Assembly (NCBI RefSeq): GCF_026914185.1
Contig: NC_070569.1
Span: forward strand, 3,658,001-3,722,000
Reading direction: 5' to 3'
Length of the DNA: 64,000 bases
Source of the DNA: Puccinia triticina
Lineage: Eukaryota > Basidiomycota > Pucciniomycetes > Pucciniales > Pucciniaceae
Both the position numbers and the translations under genes were made by a program. Shown one piece after another: positions 31,301-41,862 of this stretch (positions within the stretch are counted from its first letter, which is position 1; each line of letters starts with the position of its first letter). A model generated the notes under the pieces. That model was given only the letters and a program-made list of their open reading frames with translations, was not told where the DNA came from and searched no databases.

Positions 31301-33855
31301 TCCTTGGTAAATTTTGGAAGTTGAGGAGATGGTTGGGAGATTGGGGTAGATAGTGGATAGATATTGGATAGATGGTGGGTAGCTGGCTGGAGCTGGTGTA
31401 ATGTCACTTGTCATCAACTGACTATTTTATTTTCCTGGTGGAGACACCTTCAAGTTGGCATGGATCTGAGCAGGTGAAAACAAGTAACAGTCAATGAAAT
31501 ATTGCCAGAGCCATTAGTGATCACTTGTAGAAATGTTGATATTTTGGAAGCCACATCAAGAAAAGATGGACAGAATGTGGCCAGATAAACCACAGAAGCT
31601 TGGGGTATACACTTCAGGAACTGTGTGGTGATGGGTTATAAAGGAGAGGGAGTATGGCAGGCTGACCAGACTTTGAGAACCATCCAAAGAGGTCAGACCA
31701 CCCAGAGCAGGCAGGGAGTTGTTGCTGTTCTCCATGTTGAATGTTTTTGGGGCTTCTCCAAGAGTTGAAAAGCCTGACAGTGACAGTGAGGCAGACATTA
31801 TTCACTTCAGACGTTGAGAGAAGAGCATGAGCTGCCTGGCTGTTTGCCTGGCTGTTGCTGTGGAACTCACAAGAGATTCAGATGGTGACAAGTGGAGAAG
31901 AGAAAAATTAGTGTCATGCTTGCACCGTTGAAGAGGAGGTGGGCCTTCAATGAAGGTTAACCAATATGGATTTCAGGTTGGGGAAATGATCAAAGACCTG
32001 TCGATGATGGGATGTTCTGCAAATGGACCCCTATCATGACAGAGGGTCCTTATTTTCTGAAGGAATGGGTAGAGAATGGTGGCCTTGAATGAAAGAAGCC
32101 TGGATGTTGTGAATCAGGCCTGGGAGAAGTGGAATGGGCTACTTTGTTGCTATTCACTTCTTTGGGTTTTCTAAAAATGATTGCTCACAAGTGACTGAAA
32201 GATAATGTGAATTAAGGTGTGCAAAAAGCCATCTCTCTGCATGTGTATCATTATGGCATCTGGGCTTTGGTGTGGGTTTTTTCTCACACAGAAGGTTATG
32301 TGTTCCCGGATGAATGATGCCAATTTGGTATCCAGATGAAGCGCTTTTCAGGTTGAAGATCAACCACATCTTGGAGACACCAAGAGGGTACAGGTGCCTC
32401 CTGTTGATTGACCCGCGGTGACAGTTTATATGGCAGATATGGCTGAATTGGGGGAAGAATATGTACAATTAGATTTTTGGGGGCGGGTTGCTGAATGCAA
32501 TGTTGCTGGCGCACTGGGCCACACGGGATACAAGTACTGGTTTTCAATTTTTTTGGTGTGGTCAATCATGTGCTTAAAGTTATGTGTTGGATCTGGAAAA
32601 TTTGTAAACCGCAATGGGTAAGAAGGAATGGTTCCAGGAAGAAAGAATTTCATGGGGATGGAGACCACTGAAGAGATGGGTTGGTGGACGTACAAAAACC
32701 ACATCTGAACGCCATTGTAAAGGTTCTAGGCATTTCACCAACGGGCACAAGCACTTCTGTGAAATGTGGAGATAATGCTGCCTGAAATACTTCAAAAAGT
32801 TAGAGATTTGATTGGGATTGGCATAAACAGTCCATGGAGGGCCTAGAAGAAACAGCTAAGGGGGATGGAGCCGTGAAGATGTTACTGTGATTCATGGGTC
32901 CTAAGTAGAACCCAGACACTATATGATTCTGTGCTAGAATGGATGAATGGGAGCTCAGGATGGGTGACCGGTCAGCAGTTTGCATGAAGCTCTTCAAGAT
33001 CTTTAAACTGGCGAATTTCTGTGGAAAGGAGGCAGAAATGCAATCTGCGCAGGAATCCTGCCACTTGGGAGCGCTTATAGGATCCTAGTTGAGTCTGGGA
33101 CCATTTGGCAAAGGCTGAACATAGAAAACTTGGAGACTGCGTTTTCAGAGCAGAGTCAAGTGTGAGGCTTGTGAGGAGAGCATTGTGGGCGGGTCCAGGT
33201 GAACTGTTGAGGGTGCTGTTGCATCTGATGACACAATATTTCCAATCAACACTGAGAGTAGTTCAGGGCGGGTGGGAAGCTGTAGCCACGGCTGAAGCTG
33301 ATTACTAAATTCTCAGAGACCTATTTGTGCAAGCAATTGAAGACCAACCTTAGGTGTAGGTGTGAATCTGAGTGGGGTAGAATGCCACCAGAAATCACCG
33401 AATGAACAGCTGTGCTGGTTGGGGTGTCTTTTAGGCGAATTTCACCTGAGCTGGGCCAGGAGATAGACTTGTGTGTGATTGTCAGAGTCCACACCAGCAT
33501 GATTTATTCCCCATCCAATCGGCACACAGGGTCAGAATTGTTTCAGATTGGGATCCGGGGACTGTACTGCTTGCTTGTTATTGATAAGACAAGGAAGGGA
33601 TCGAAGAGCAATAGGGGGAAGGCACTGCAGAAGTATAGTAGGCTAGCATCGCAAAGAAGCGTGAAGGGCATTGACAGAAATCAGGTGAGCATTGTTGACC
33701 GGTTTGGTGAAGTGGGGCTGTCTGATCCTTACAGGAGTTACATGCGCTTTACTGATCATGTTTGGTGGATGGAAGATGATGTTGGATTTGAAATGTGAGT
33801 CTGCTTGGCTTCAGAGAGCTGCGGCCCAAATCTTTCATTGCTGTTGCTGTGCTTT
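31301..33855. other. Gene-poor stretch
   Basis: No recognisable gene. The longest frame is 33412-33798 (plus, 128 codons) with no family motif and no splice context. Others on the minus strand at 32154-32704 are overlapping short frames. No element ends were found. Possible remains of a degraded gene near 33100-33800 cannot be excluded. Confidence 0.35.
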
Positions 33856-33889
33856 TCCACCCTGACGTTCGCGCGAATGTCAGGGTGGA
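33856..33889. repeat. Dispersed TGTCCACC-type palindrome, copy
   Basis: TCCACCCTGACGTTCGC with its reverse complement (one mismatch) and no spacer. An outer stem TTGCTGTGC (left) and GCACAGCAA (right) extends the symmetry after a few unpaired bases. The same core is found at 40113, 41532 and 57274. Confidence 0.8.
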
Positions 33890-35131
33890 CATTTCCGCAC
33901 AGCAAAATGGTCGCCAGCAGCATACTGTTGATGAGACTGGAAGAGATATCGGCATACATTGTTTCTGTCACAACACATATTTCCGACGAGAGATCCGAGT
34001 GGGACCAAACAGTGGTGGCAGGCAATCACTTGTGTTCCGGTAAGCCGTACATCAGTTTGGCGGTAAGGCAGGAACCTGATGTAGGAACATTGGCCGTGTG
34101 AAACTGTCTTGAGTGTGTCTGATTTGTCATTGATGTGTTAGTCTGGCGGGCTCAAGCAACACAGTTGGATGAGCTTGCCCATTTGTCATGGGAGTTTTGC
34201 CGTTGGCAGGCCAATCTACCCTTACAATATAGTATGCAGACTTGAAACCTACACAAACCAAAGAAGCCCTTCAGCGGCTTGTGCAAGCTGGAGGCAATGA
34301 GCCTGTCCTTGGGACTGGGGGAGGTCTAGGGATCCTTGGAGATGCCTGTGCCACTGGGATAGTCACGAGCTGCATTGAGATGATACATGCGTGAGGATGC
34401 ACCACAACCAAACAGGTAAGCTGCCAGGTCGGATGCGTCCACACAGCAGCTGAAACCCCGCTGAGGTTGGTTGGTAATGTACTGTCATCCTGGTGGATTC
34501 TTTTTGCTGCACCTGCCGTACATGACATCTCAGGTCTTGTGTTGCCCTTCAGAAGGCAATATGTAGTTCAATGCACCACTGGCCATTCCCCCAGAGGATG
34601 TTGAAAAAGGACCTGGCATACTGGGTGAATTGAGATGTGGGTGGTGGGCTAGCAACCAGAAATGTCTGGGCATCACACAGATTAATGACTGGTCTCAAGG
34701 AGAGTACATAATCGCCAAAGCGGGCAGAGGGCAGGCACAGGAAAAACTGATGTCCGCTCCCAATGAAAGGGCAATTGAACGGGGACAGTTTTTTGGCAAC
34801 AGCCGAAGAGATGCACCTATAGGGCATGCATGAGGTAAAACAGACACACCATTGAGGGCCATGGAATTGAAACAAGGGGCAACAGCCAAATAATTCCACA
34901 CAGAATGTTGAGAATTTGTGGGGCAATGCTGGGAAGCAGCACAAGGGGACAAAGTTTCCCTTTCTGTGTCTTGTTGAGACCAAGAGCCTGCTCTGAAGAC
35001 TTTCCGGCTTGGAGGCTCTTCAAACGTGCGGTTGGCGTGTATATGAATGCACTTCAGGTGCCCCTCCTCCCACATGCTTTTTGGCACTTACCTTTGCTCT
35101 CGCCTGTCCTATCTAGTGCACCATCAACCCA
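33890..35131. other. Unassigned stretch upstream of the 223-aa gene
   Basis: A short plus-strand frame near 34262-34398 (EALQRLVQAGGNEPVLGTGG) looks protein-like but is not joined to anything by clear splice sites. The minus-strand frame 34983-34549 has no features. No element ends recognised. Confidence 0.35.
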
Positions 35132-35970
35132 ATGATAGAGGTTTGCGGAAATTTCCATCTTGCCAACGCCATTTCAGGCAATATCTATGGTGACGGTGAA
35201 AACATCCATTTGGAGACTTGCATAGCATCTCATCCCTTGCCTCCAGAGATCCCAGCTTCATCTCTCCAACAATATCATATCATCCTCAAGTTGACATCTT
35301 CAACCGTTCCCGCAATTCTTCAGGACGCATTCACTCAAGTCTTCTTCTCCGGCCAGCTCTGCCTGCGACCCAACAAAAACTTGACGATCGTTGTTCAGCG
35401 GGGCAACTGGCAAATTCACCGTGGCCATTTGCACCTTGCGCTTGAATTCGAGAATAGCCATGCGTTTGGGACCGCGCATGTTGTGAAAATCCACTGGAAC
35501 GAAGTGGTTGGCTGCGCGCGCTATGTGGAATGTGTTGACCCTGGAATGAAGATGGTGAGCCTCTGACAGTACCAATACGGTTTAGCAATCCGCGAATTTG
35601 TCATCTTTGCACGTTAAAATGGCGCCTTAGCTCACATATCTATACTTTACAGTCAAACTGGTGCAGAATCAAACTCACACCAACGCATGGGCAGGCACAC
35701 GAAACGTTTCAAGATGTGGGACCGGGAGATGTGATCAGGTTTGGGAATTTTGCGGCGAAGGCATCAAATTCAGGAAGTGAATTGGTTGCAATAGTTGTAA
35801 GCAGAGATATTGATTCATCGACCAGTGCTTGCTGCGGCTGACATCAAAACCCACTTGAATCACAGGTCGAGTGTGCTGTGAAGCTCTCCAGAAGCGAAAA
35901 AACTAGATATGGCTTGAGGAACAACCCACAGGAGCAATTCAACCTCAAGGTGTTGGTGTCAAACTATTGA
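35132..35970 (+). CDS. Spliced gene of unknown family, 223 aa
   Basis: Three exons: 35132-35554, 35653-35796 and 35866-35970. The introns are 98 nt (GTGAGC...TTTACAG) and 69 nt (GTAAGC...ATCACAG). All are phase 0 and the joined frame is 223 codons plus TGA with no interruption, which strongly supports a real gene. The protein appears beta-rich: alternating hydrophobics in IHLETCIASHPLPPEIPASS, YHIILKLTSSTVPAILQDAF and NLTIVVQRGNWQIHRGHLHL. Later come GDVIRFGNFAAK and LVAIV, reminiscent of a small beta-barrel such as an OB fold, but this is a guess. No signal peptide or membrane segment. The start is the first ATG of the frame. It lies 40 bp from a fold-back insertion (36010) and in a repeat-rich zone, so it could be cargo of a mobile element. 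Confidence 0.65.
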
Positions 35971-36009
35971 GGAAAGAAAAAGGGAAGCATGAGGAAAAGT
36001 CACTAGGTG

Positions 36010-36475
36010 CAACACTGGGTTGCTACGCTAACCATAGCGGTTAGCGTAGCGTAGCGCAGCGCAAATGCGCTATTTTTTAGCGTAGCGTTAGCGCAATTGC
36101 ACGCATATGCGCTAACGCTACGCGCACGCGGTGCGCAGCTATTTTAGCTGATAGCGTAGCGTTAGCGCAGATGCGCGCAATTGCGCTAACGCTACTCATG
36201 CAGGGCGCAAAAGAGCGCGCGCTACGCTGAGCTACAGCGCCTTTAGCGGGAAAAAAGGGCTTTTTTTCTGCTAAAAGCGCTGTAGCGCAGCGCAGCGTAG
36301 CGACTGTGGCGGCGCGCTAACGCTAACAAAGAATTGGCGCGCTGTTAGCGCAGCGTAGCGGCGCTAACAGCGCGCTAACGCTATGCAAAATAGATGGGCG
36401 CTTTTTGCCGCTACGCTAACGCGTAGCGCTGAAATAGCGTAGCGTAGCGTAGCGTAGCGTAGCGACCCAGTGTTG
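36010..36475. mobile_element. Fold-back element saturated with TAGCGTAGCG, 7-bp target duplication
   Basis: The ends are CAACACTGGGTTGCTACGCTA and, at the right, GTAGCGACCCAGTGTTG. CTAGGTG flanks both sides (36003-36009 and 36476-36482). The interior of 466 bp consists almost wholly of GCTACGC, GTTAGCG and TAGCGC words in both orientations, so it can fold on itself at every scale. No ORF. The design matches 62549-62956. Confidence 0.88.
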
Positions 36476-36482
36476 CTAGGTG

Positions 36483-37156
36483 TACATTAAAAATGGTTTA
36501 AGTTAGATCAGTTGTGCAGCAGTTGAACAAGCAACAATCCCTCTCCGCTATCTTATCTCTAAAAAACATTCTGAAATTGATTACATGTTGTGCGGGGAGT
36601 GTGATATTCCTACTGTTCATGTTGAGGGGCACGGACTGCTGAAGTCGATGCAAGCAAGACTTTTGGCTTTGCCTGGAAAAATGTCCCACTTGTAATGCTG
36701 AACATTCTGAATCAGACTGGGCAATATTGGTCTGAAGAATGAGCATTCCCTTACAAAAGATGGTTGGAGAGGGAAAGATTGAATATTGTAATACCAGCAA
36801 TAAGCTGTATCAGTTCACAACCGGTCATTGATTGACTATCATGGGAGGCAGGGCAGGCTCATGGGTTGGAAAGGCAATCATTTCCGACAGGTCCGATTGA
36901 TGGCGCCGGTTGTCTGATTCACAATCCAGCCATATGGATTGGTAAAGTCTGGAGTGCTCTTGTTTGTTGGCTATGTAATTTAATTTCGGATGAAAGGGCT
37001 AAGCATGACCTTCACATCAGCCTTTGAGGGTGACACATTTCCCACTCTTCAAGCCCATATAAATTTTAGATACAATTCAGACAGAGATTTCTTTTATGTA
37101 CAGAAGACTAATGGTTACACGGAGAAGGAACCCCTACGACATGGCTTGAGAATGGA
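36483..37156. other. Unassigned spacer
   Basis: About 670 bp between the fold-back element and the end of the minus-strand 755-aa gene. It probably includes that gene's 3' untranslated region. Nothing else was recognised. Confidence 0.35.
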
Positions 37157-39617
37157 TCAGCGTTGAATCAATTCAGGCTGTTGGGTAGAGCGTGGGAGTA
37201 GAAAAGGAACGGGCGGGTTTGACGTCTCCCAGTGATGAAGAAAATCAGTGGTGATTGCTTCAGCAATGGCATGACGACTCGGTATATGGATATTGGCCAA
37301 GATCCTGTTTGTTGAATGAAAGATGGGTGATAGCAGTTTGACAAGGAGGGTGGATAAATTCCTCCAGATGCTTTCTTTGGGATTGCGGACAGTCGTTGAA
37401 GCTTGCGAGATTAACAATATTGCTTGGATAAATGACATACATTCAGTGATTCCGGCAACACGGTAATTCCTTGATGCAATGAAGAGGCCGCGAACTCCTC
37501 CAAGAACAAAGTAAACGAGTGGCTGAAGATTCTGCTTCTTTGAATACGTCCGGAGTTGGAGATGGGCATCTGGGGGCCCTTGGGTGATATTTGAAGCGGT
37601 GTCGGGAGTTGCCAAGGTCTTCTGAGTTTGGCTGGCTGACCTTGTTTGAAGTGCTCGCTGGTTTGACTTTTTTTTGGCTTGGGACATTGGCGGCTCGCTG
37701 TTTGCATGGGTGTGGAGAATCACGTAGGCCATGATGACATCAATGATGACATTCCGAAATTCGTGAAGAACATCAAGGGAATGTGAACGCAGCAAGGTGG
37801 GATCTTCTGCGTTGTTGTTGCTGTTGACTTCATCTGCCGTTGTATTGTCAAAGCTTGAGGAGCAACTTTTTTGTTTGTCAAGATACTGGAGAACCTGTAC
37901 CCCCTGCTTCAATTGGTCATTGGCATTATTAAGAGTGACTGGGGCAGGTTGAAACAGGTTTTCGGCCATGATGTCCACAGATGCGGCGACAAGCTTGGCC
38001 CATTTGGTGTAGACGACTGGGGGAAGGTGAAGGAATTGGTGAAGGAAGCGCACCAGGGTAGACTCGGGATGGCTTGTTTTGGTCGCAGTGGGTATAAATG
38101 AGCAGGGTGGAAGGGCATTGTCTGCGTTACGAAATGTTGACAAAAGCGGAAAGTCAATAATGTCTGGACAGTTCCACTGTTCATTTTGAGCCGGAGACAA
38201 GAACTGGGAAGCTAGTTAGGCTGGAGTGGTTAGTACATTGTTGGGGCGGAGCATACAATATGTGAAACACCCACCAGCCCCACTAATAGATTTGATCCAA
38301 TTGGCATAGGTACAGGTTGTGCGCTCAAAGCGGAACGGGCTGTTGGCTGGGGGTACTGCCTGCATCGAGCGAGCACATGTCTGAGCCAACGGAGTGAGGG
38401 ATTTCCAGGTAGCTTGATATTTGTGCCAGTTGGGTTTTGAACCATCGAGTTCCTCGTGAATCTTGACAACCTCTCTTCGTATGTAATCAGACAGGAGTAT
38501 GGTGAGGGGGCGTTGCCACTGGTGGAGGTCTGGGGGTGGCCGGGAGGGGCCGGGTCTTGTAGGTCAGAAGCAGGCTGAGATTGGTGTTTGTTGGTGTCAT
38601 TGTGAACCGCGGGGGATTTGTTGGAAGGTGTGATCTGATCAGTTGAGCTTGTTCCTGCCGCAAAGGATGCAGTAGAGCCGGGTGCCGAAGCTGGTTGCAT
38701 TTCGATTGGATCAGGACAATTGTGAGAGGCAGGTTCGGGGCCTCCGGAAGGCTCAGGGAGAGGTCCAGTCACTGTGATGGTTGGGACGCCATGCATATTG
38801 GTTGTGCCGGGTGACGAGAGTGTGGGTCTGTCGGTGTCTGGGGTGGAGGATTTGCTGGTGTAGCCACTGTGGTCTGGATCTCTGGTTTGAGAGATATGGT
38901 TGGTTGTGGATTGATCAACGTCACTGCCTGAAGGCGCATTGGGTGTCTTGGCCAGTAGATCAACAGGCTTAATGCAAGCAGACCTCTTTCCATGTTTCCT
39001 GGGAGGGTTTTGGTGTGCAGATGAGCGTGAGCTTGAGCTTGACTTTGGTTTTGGAGGCCGGCGGATGCGAATTGCCTCTTCCACAGGCATGACTCCTGTT
39101 TCCTCAAATGCTGAAGTTGACCATCAGTTGATGGAGATGATGAACCCTTGAGTGCATTGGTGCTTACCACGTTTGCTGGCGCAAAGCAAAGTTGCAAGAT
39201 CCTTGGCAAGACGTTTGCAGCTACGTGGGAGTTGGAGGTTAAGGACAATGTTGGCAGCATTGTTGGCGGTAGTAATTGACTGGAGAAACTCTTCAGCTTT
39301 TATTTCTTGGATCTCTGTGTCGAGGATGGCTTCTTCGGGTTGGAGAGGAGCAGGTGGCCTAGAATCTCCGGATCGGACGAGAAACTCGGCAAAACTTGGA
39401 GCGGGTTGGAAGGGCGGTGGATTGTTTTGATCAAAGGCTTTTTGGGCTGCGTTGGAGGAATTAGTGAGCATTTCAGGTTGGTATCTGGCGACACTCACAT
39501 ATCTCACTTACTAGGGGGTGGGGTGTTGGAGCAGGAGTCATCACTCGGATGGTTGGGATCGCGCGCTGTTGGGGCCGCAGGAAGGCCTGAAGGGTTTGCT
39601 ACAGGGTTAGGATTCAT
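37157..39617 (-). CDS. Spliced gene of unknown family, 755 aa
   Basis: Four exons on the minus strand: 39617-39512, 39446-39168, 39110-38275 and 38203-37157. The introns are 65, 57 and 71 nt with GTAAGT/GCAG, GTAAGC/TTCAG and GTGGGT/CCCAG ends; the last contains a TACTAAC branch site. Lengths sum to 2268 nt, exactly 756 codons with one terminal stop. Residues 1-130 include FAEFLVRSGDSRPPAPLQPE. Residues about 130-350 are a basic then Ser/Thr/Pro-rich disordered region (RIRRPPKPKSSSSSRSSAHQ). The last 350 residues look folded and helical (LVRFLHQFLHLPPVVYTKWA; VLHEFRNVIIDVIMAYVILH; LVYFVLGGVRGLFIASRNYR). No membrane protein signature is firm. A TTATAA lies about 135 nt upstream of the ATG. No family recognised; it may be lineage-specific or carried by an element. 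Confidence 0.7.
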
Positions 39618-39864
39618 GACTGGGCTCGCTTTTGGATGGGTGGTTGTCGTTGGTGGAAGTGGGCAAGGGCCAGAGGAGGAGAAGACAAGCTCAGAGGGAT
39701 TGTTGATGATGGTGGGGGGAATACCTGGATTGGGAACAGTGAAAACGGAGTGTCTTATAAGCCTGTGGCTGGTGTGGGGTCCCTTTCTTGGCTGGTTCCT
39801 TTGTGATCAGGGACCATCTTCTGAGGGCTTTGCTGAACTGTTGGTTTGGATAGGTGAAGTCAGC

Positions 39865-40174
39865 ACATGCAAGCTGATCTGCAAGCTAAGCTGATTGCTC
39901 TCTGACGCAGCAATCATTTTGCATCAACAACCAAGCAAGCTATGCCTGTGCATGAGTGCCCCAATGCCGTGTGTGTTTATTGCATTGGTGGCATTGAGCG
40001 TGTGACTGATTTGTGCCTTGCGCCAAAGTCCGGCAACGGTGGCTAACCAAGACCCCCGGTTGGCGCCACAGTGTCAACCACGGGGGAACCTTCCCAAAAA
40101 CCCAGCGTGCAGCTGTGTGATGGATGTCCACCCTGACGTTCGCGCGAAAGTCAGGGTGGACATCCATCACACAG
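39865..40174. repeat. About 300-bp repeat ending in a 62-bp palindrome, copy A
   Basis: Shares ordered blocks with 41275-41579: CATGCAAGCTGAT, CATGAGTG, TTGAGCGT, CCACGGGGGAA and CAGCTGTGTGAT. It ends in a palindrome at 40113-40174 whose 31-bp arms (CTGTGTGATGGATGTCCACC, then CTGACGTTCGC) pair with one mismatch and no spacer. The copies lie 1.4 kb apart in direct orientation. No coding. Confidence 0.75.
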
Positions 40175-41274
40175 AGATCAAAATATTTCTCAACTGGCCC
40201 CCTGACCAGTAAAAAGCTCTCAGTTCTTGGGACATATTCCCGGCCAAAACCGTTCCAAGCAGAGCTTCAACTGAGACCACTCTCTCCTTTGGATGCCGGG
40301 TGTGAACCATGCACCATGCTCTGCTTCCGGCGTACCTCAGTTTGCTGGAAGGAGGGCATGGTGTACCGGATTTGCAGTCAGATTTCCCTCCTCACAAGCC
40401 TTGCCCGGAAAATCGGTGGCATCAGCCCCCACAGTCAGCTCCCCTTTGCCATTGAACTCTCAGGAATCACCAATGAGGGCCAAGGACAGCGCGGCTGATA
40501 AATATGTAAACCATTAGACCTGTTAACCCTGCCAGATAGCGTCTGGATCCAGTCGGTGTCTGTAGGAATGCTTGTGGGAGCAGGAGCCGCGGGCCGAGCC
40601 AGCAGCATATTCACAGGTCAAGCATAGGACCCTGAGAGGGATGAAAAATCAGGAGCGGTTGAGCTCACAAGGAATCTCTCCCAATTTGACTCGCTGGTGC
40701 CTATGAAGGGGTTGCTGGTCGGCTCAACTCCACGTGATCCTCAGACTTCTTGTTCGGATCAAGTGGCAAGCCACAATGGAGACCCCAAAACCTTTTTGTT
40801 TATGGAAGTCTCGCATGGAGGGAACCTTCAGTTGGTTAGCTCTCTTGTGATATTGCGCTGGGGCAAGAACAAAATCTTGTGGGTGTGATTGGTGATAATC
40901 TGAGGAAGGTCTGTCAAAGTGATCATGATTCACCGGGGGTTTCCAGAGCGAGTGGGATTGCTGGGAAGGTCCTGATTGGGTGTTGTGGTGATGAAGGGAA
41001 GGCTGGAGGGGTGTGCAGGAACGCCAGGATGCATGACCGGGTTGTTGCTAATGGGCTGGGATGTTTGGAGCACTTGACAACAGCCACCAAAGGAGCCAAC
41101 CAGAATTTAGCAATTTAAAAAGGTCAGAAAGATGGGGCTGGGTCAAAAACATATGCTGCGTGTAAAACTGTGACATCTCTGGCAGTAGGCAGAGGCCCCT
41201 ATTAGGTGAACTCTTCTTGATCAGGGAAGATCTCCATTGATCTTTGCAAGAATGCTGCTGGGGTGAGGACGGGT
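40175..41274. other. Unassigned DNA between the two palindromic repeats
   Basis: Moderately GC-rich with short frames on the plus strand (40293-40517, 40879-41118) that lack splice-supported links or motifs. It may be a decayed gene, but I cannot identify it. Confidence 0.35.
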
Positions 41275-41579
41275 CATCGCATGCAAGCTGATTGCACTGT
41301 GAGACAGCAAGTCTCCATGACAGTTTTGCTTGAGGGGTCAAGTCAGGTCTCCTTGCCACAAGGACGCTCAGACATCGCATGAGTGTTTATGCGTTGAGCG
41401 TCTAACACCGTCTTGGCTGGGGATAATGTCCAGGACGTTTGGCAGGCAAAGACACCCTGGTGAGCCAAGACAAGAGGGGTTGGGGGCCACGGGGGAAACA
41501 CCCCGGAGTTCCCGCAAGCAGCTGTGTGATAGATGTCCACCCTGACGTTCGCGCGAACGTCAGGGTGGACATCACACAG
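41275..41579. repeat. About 300-bp repeat ending in a perfect 42-bp palindrome, copy B
   Basis: The terminal palindrome 41532-41573 is perfect: GATGTCCACCCTGACGTTCGC followed directly by its reverse complement. An outer CTGTGTGAT/ATCACACAG pair (41522-41530, 41571-41579) overlaps it slightly out of register. See copy A for the shared blocks. Confidence 0.78.
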
Positions 41580-41862
41580 TGTTCATCCACCGTTCAACTC
41601 CCATCCCACCCGCACGGTGGATGAGTGACTTGAGACATATCCGGTGCAATACAGCTGGCTCTCCCCGAACCTGGCAGCCCACCATGGTAAGTTCAAGAAA
41701 CAATCACGCACAGATAATACTACCTTTGCACCAACATATATGCATTGCACGGAAGATCAGCTGCATCAGCCCTCACACCTTTCAGCATCGGTTTGTAAAA
41801 ACCCAATAATAAATTCCAATCCAGCCCAAAGGAAGGAGTGACCACTGAAACTCATAGCAAGA

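Noticed and set aside
34262..34398. Glycine-rich plus-strand segment (GGNEPVLGTGGGLGILGD)
   Set aside because: Protein-like but too short, no clear exon borders, and no family could be named.
34549..34983. Minus-strand 144-codon Cys/Phe-rich frame
   Set aside because: No splice context, unusual composition and no motif; likely chance.
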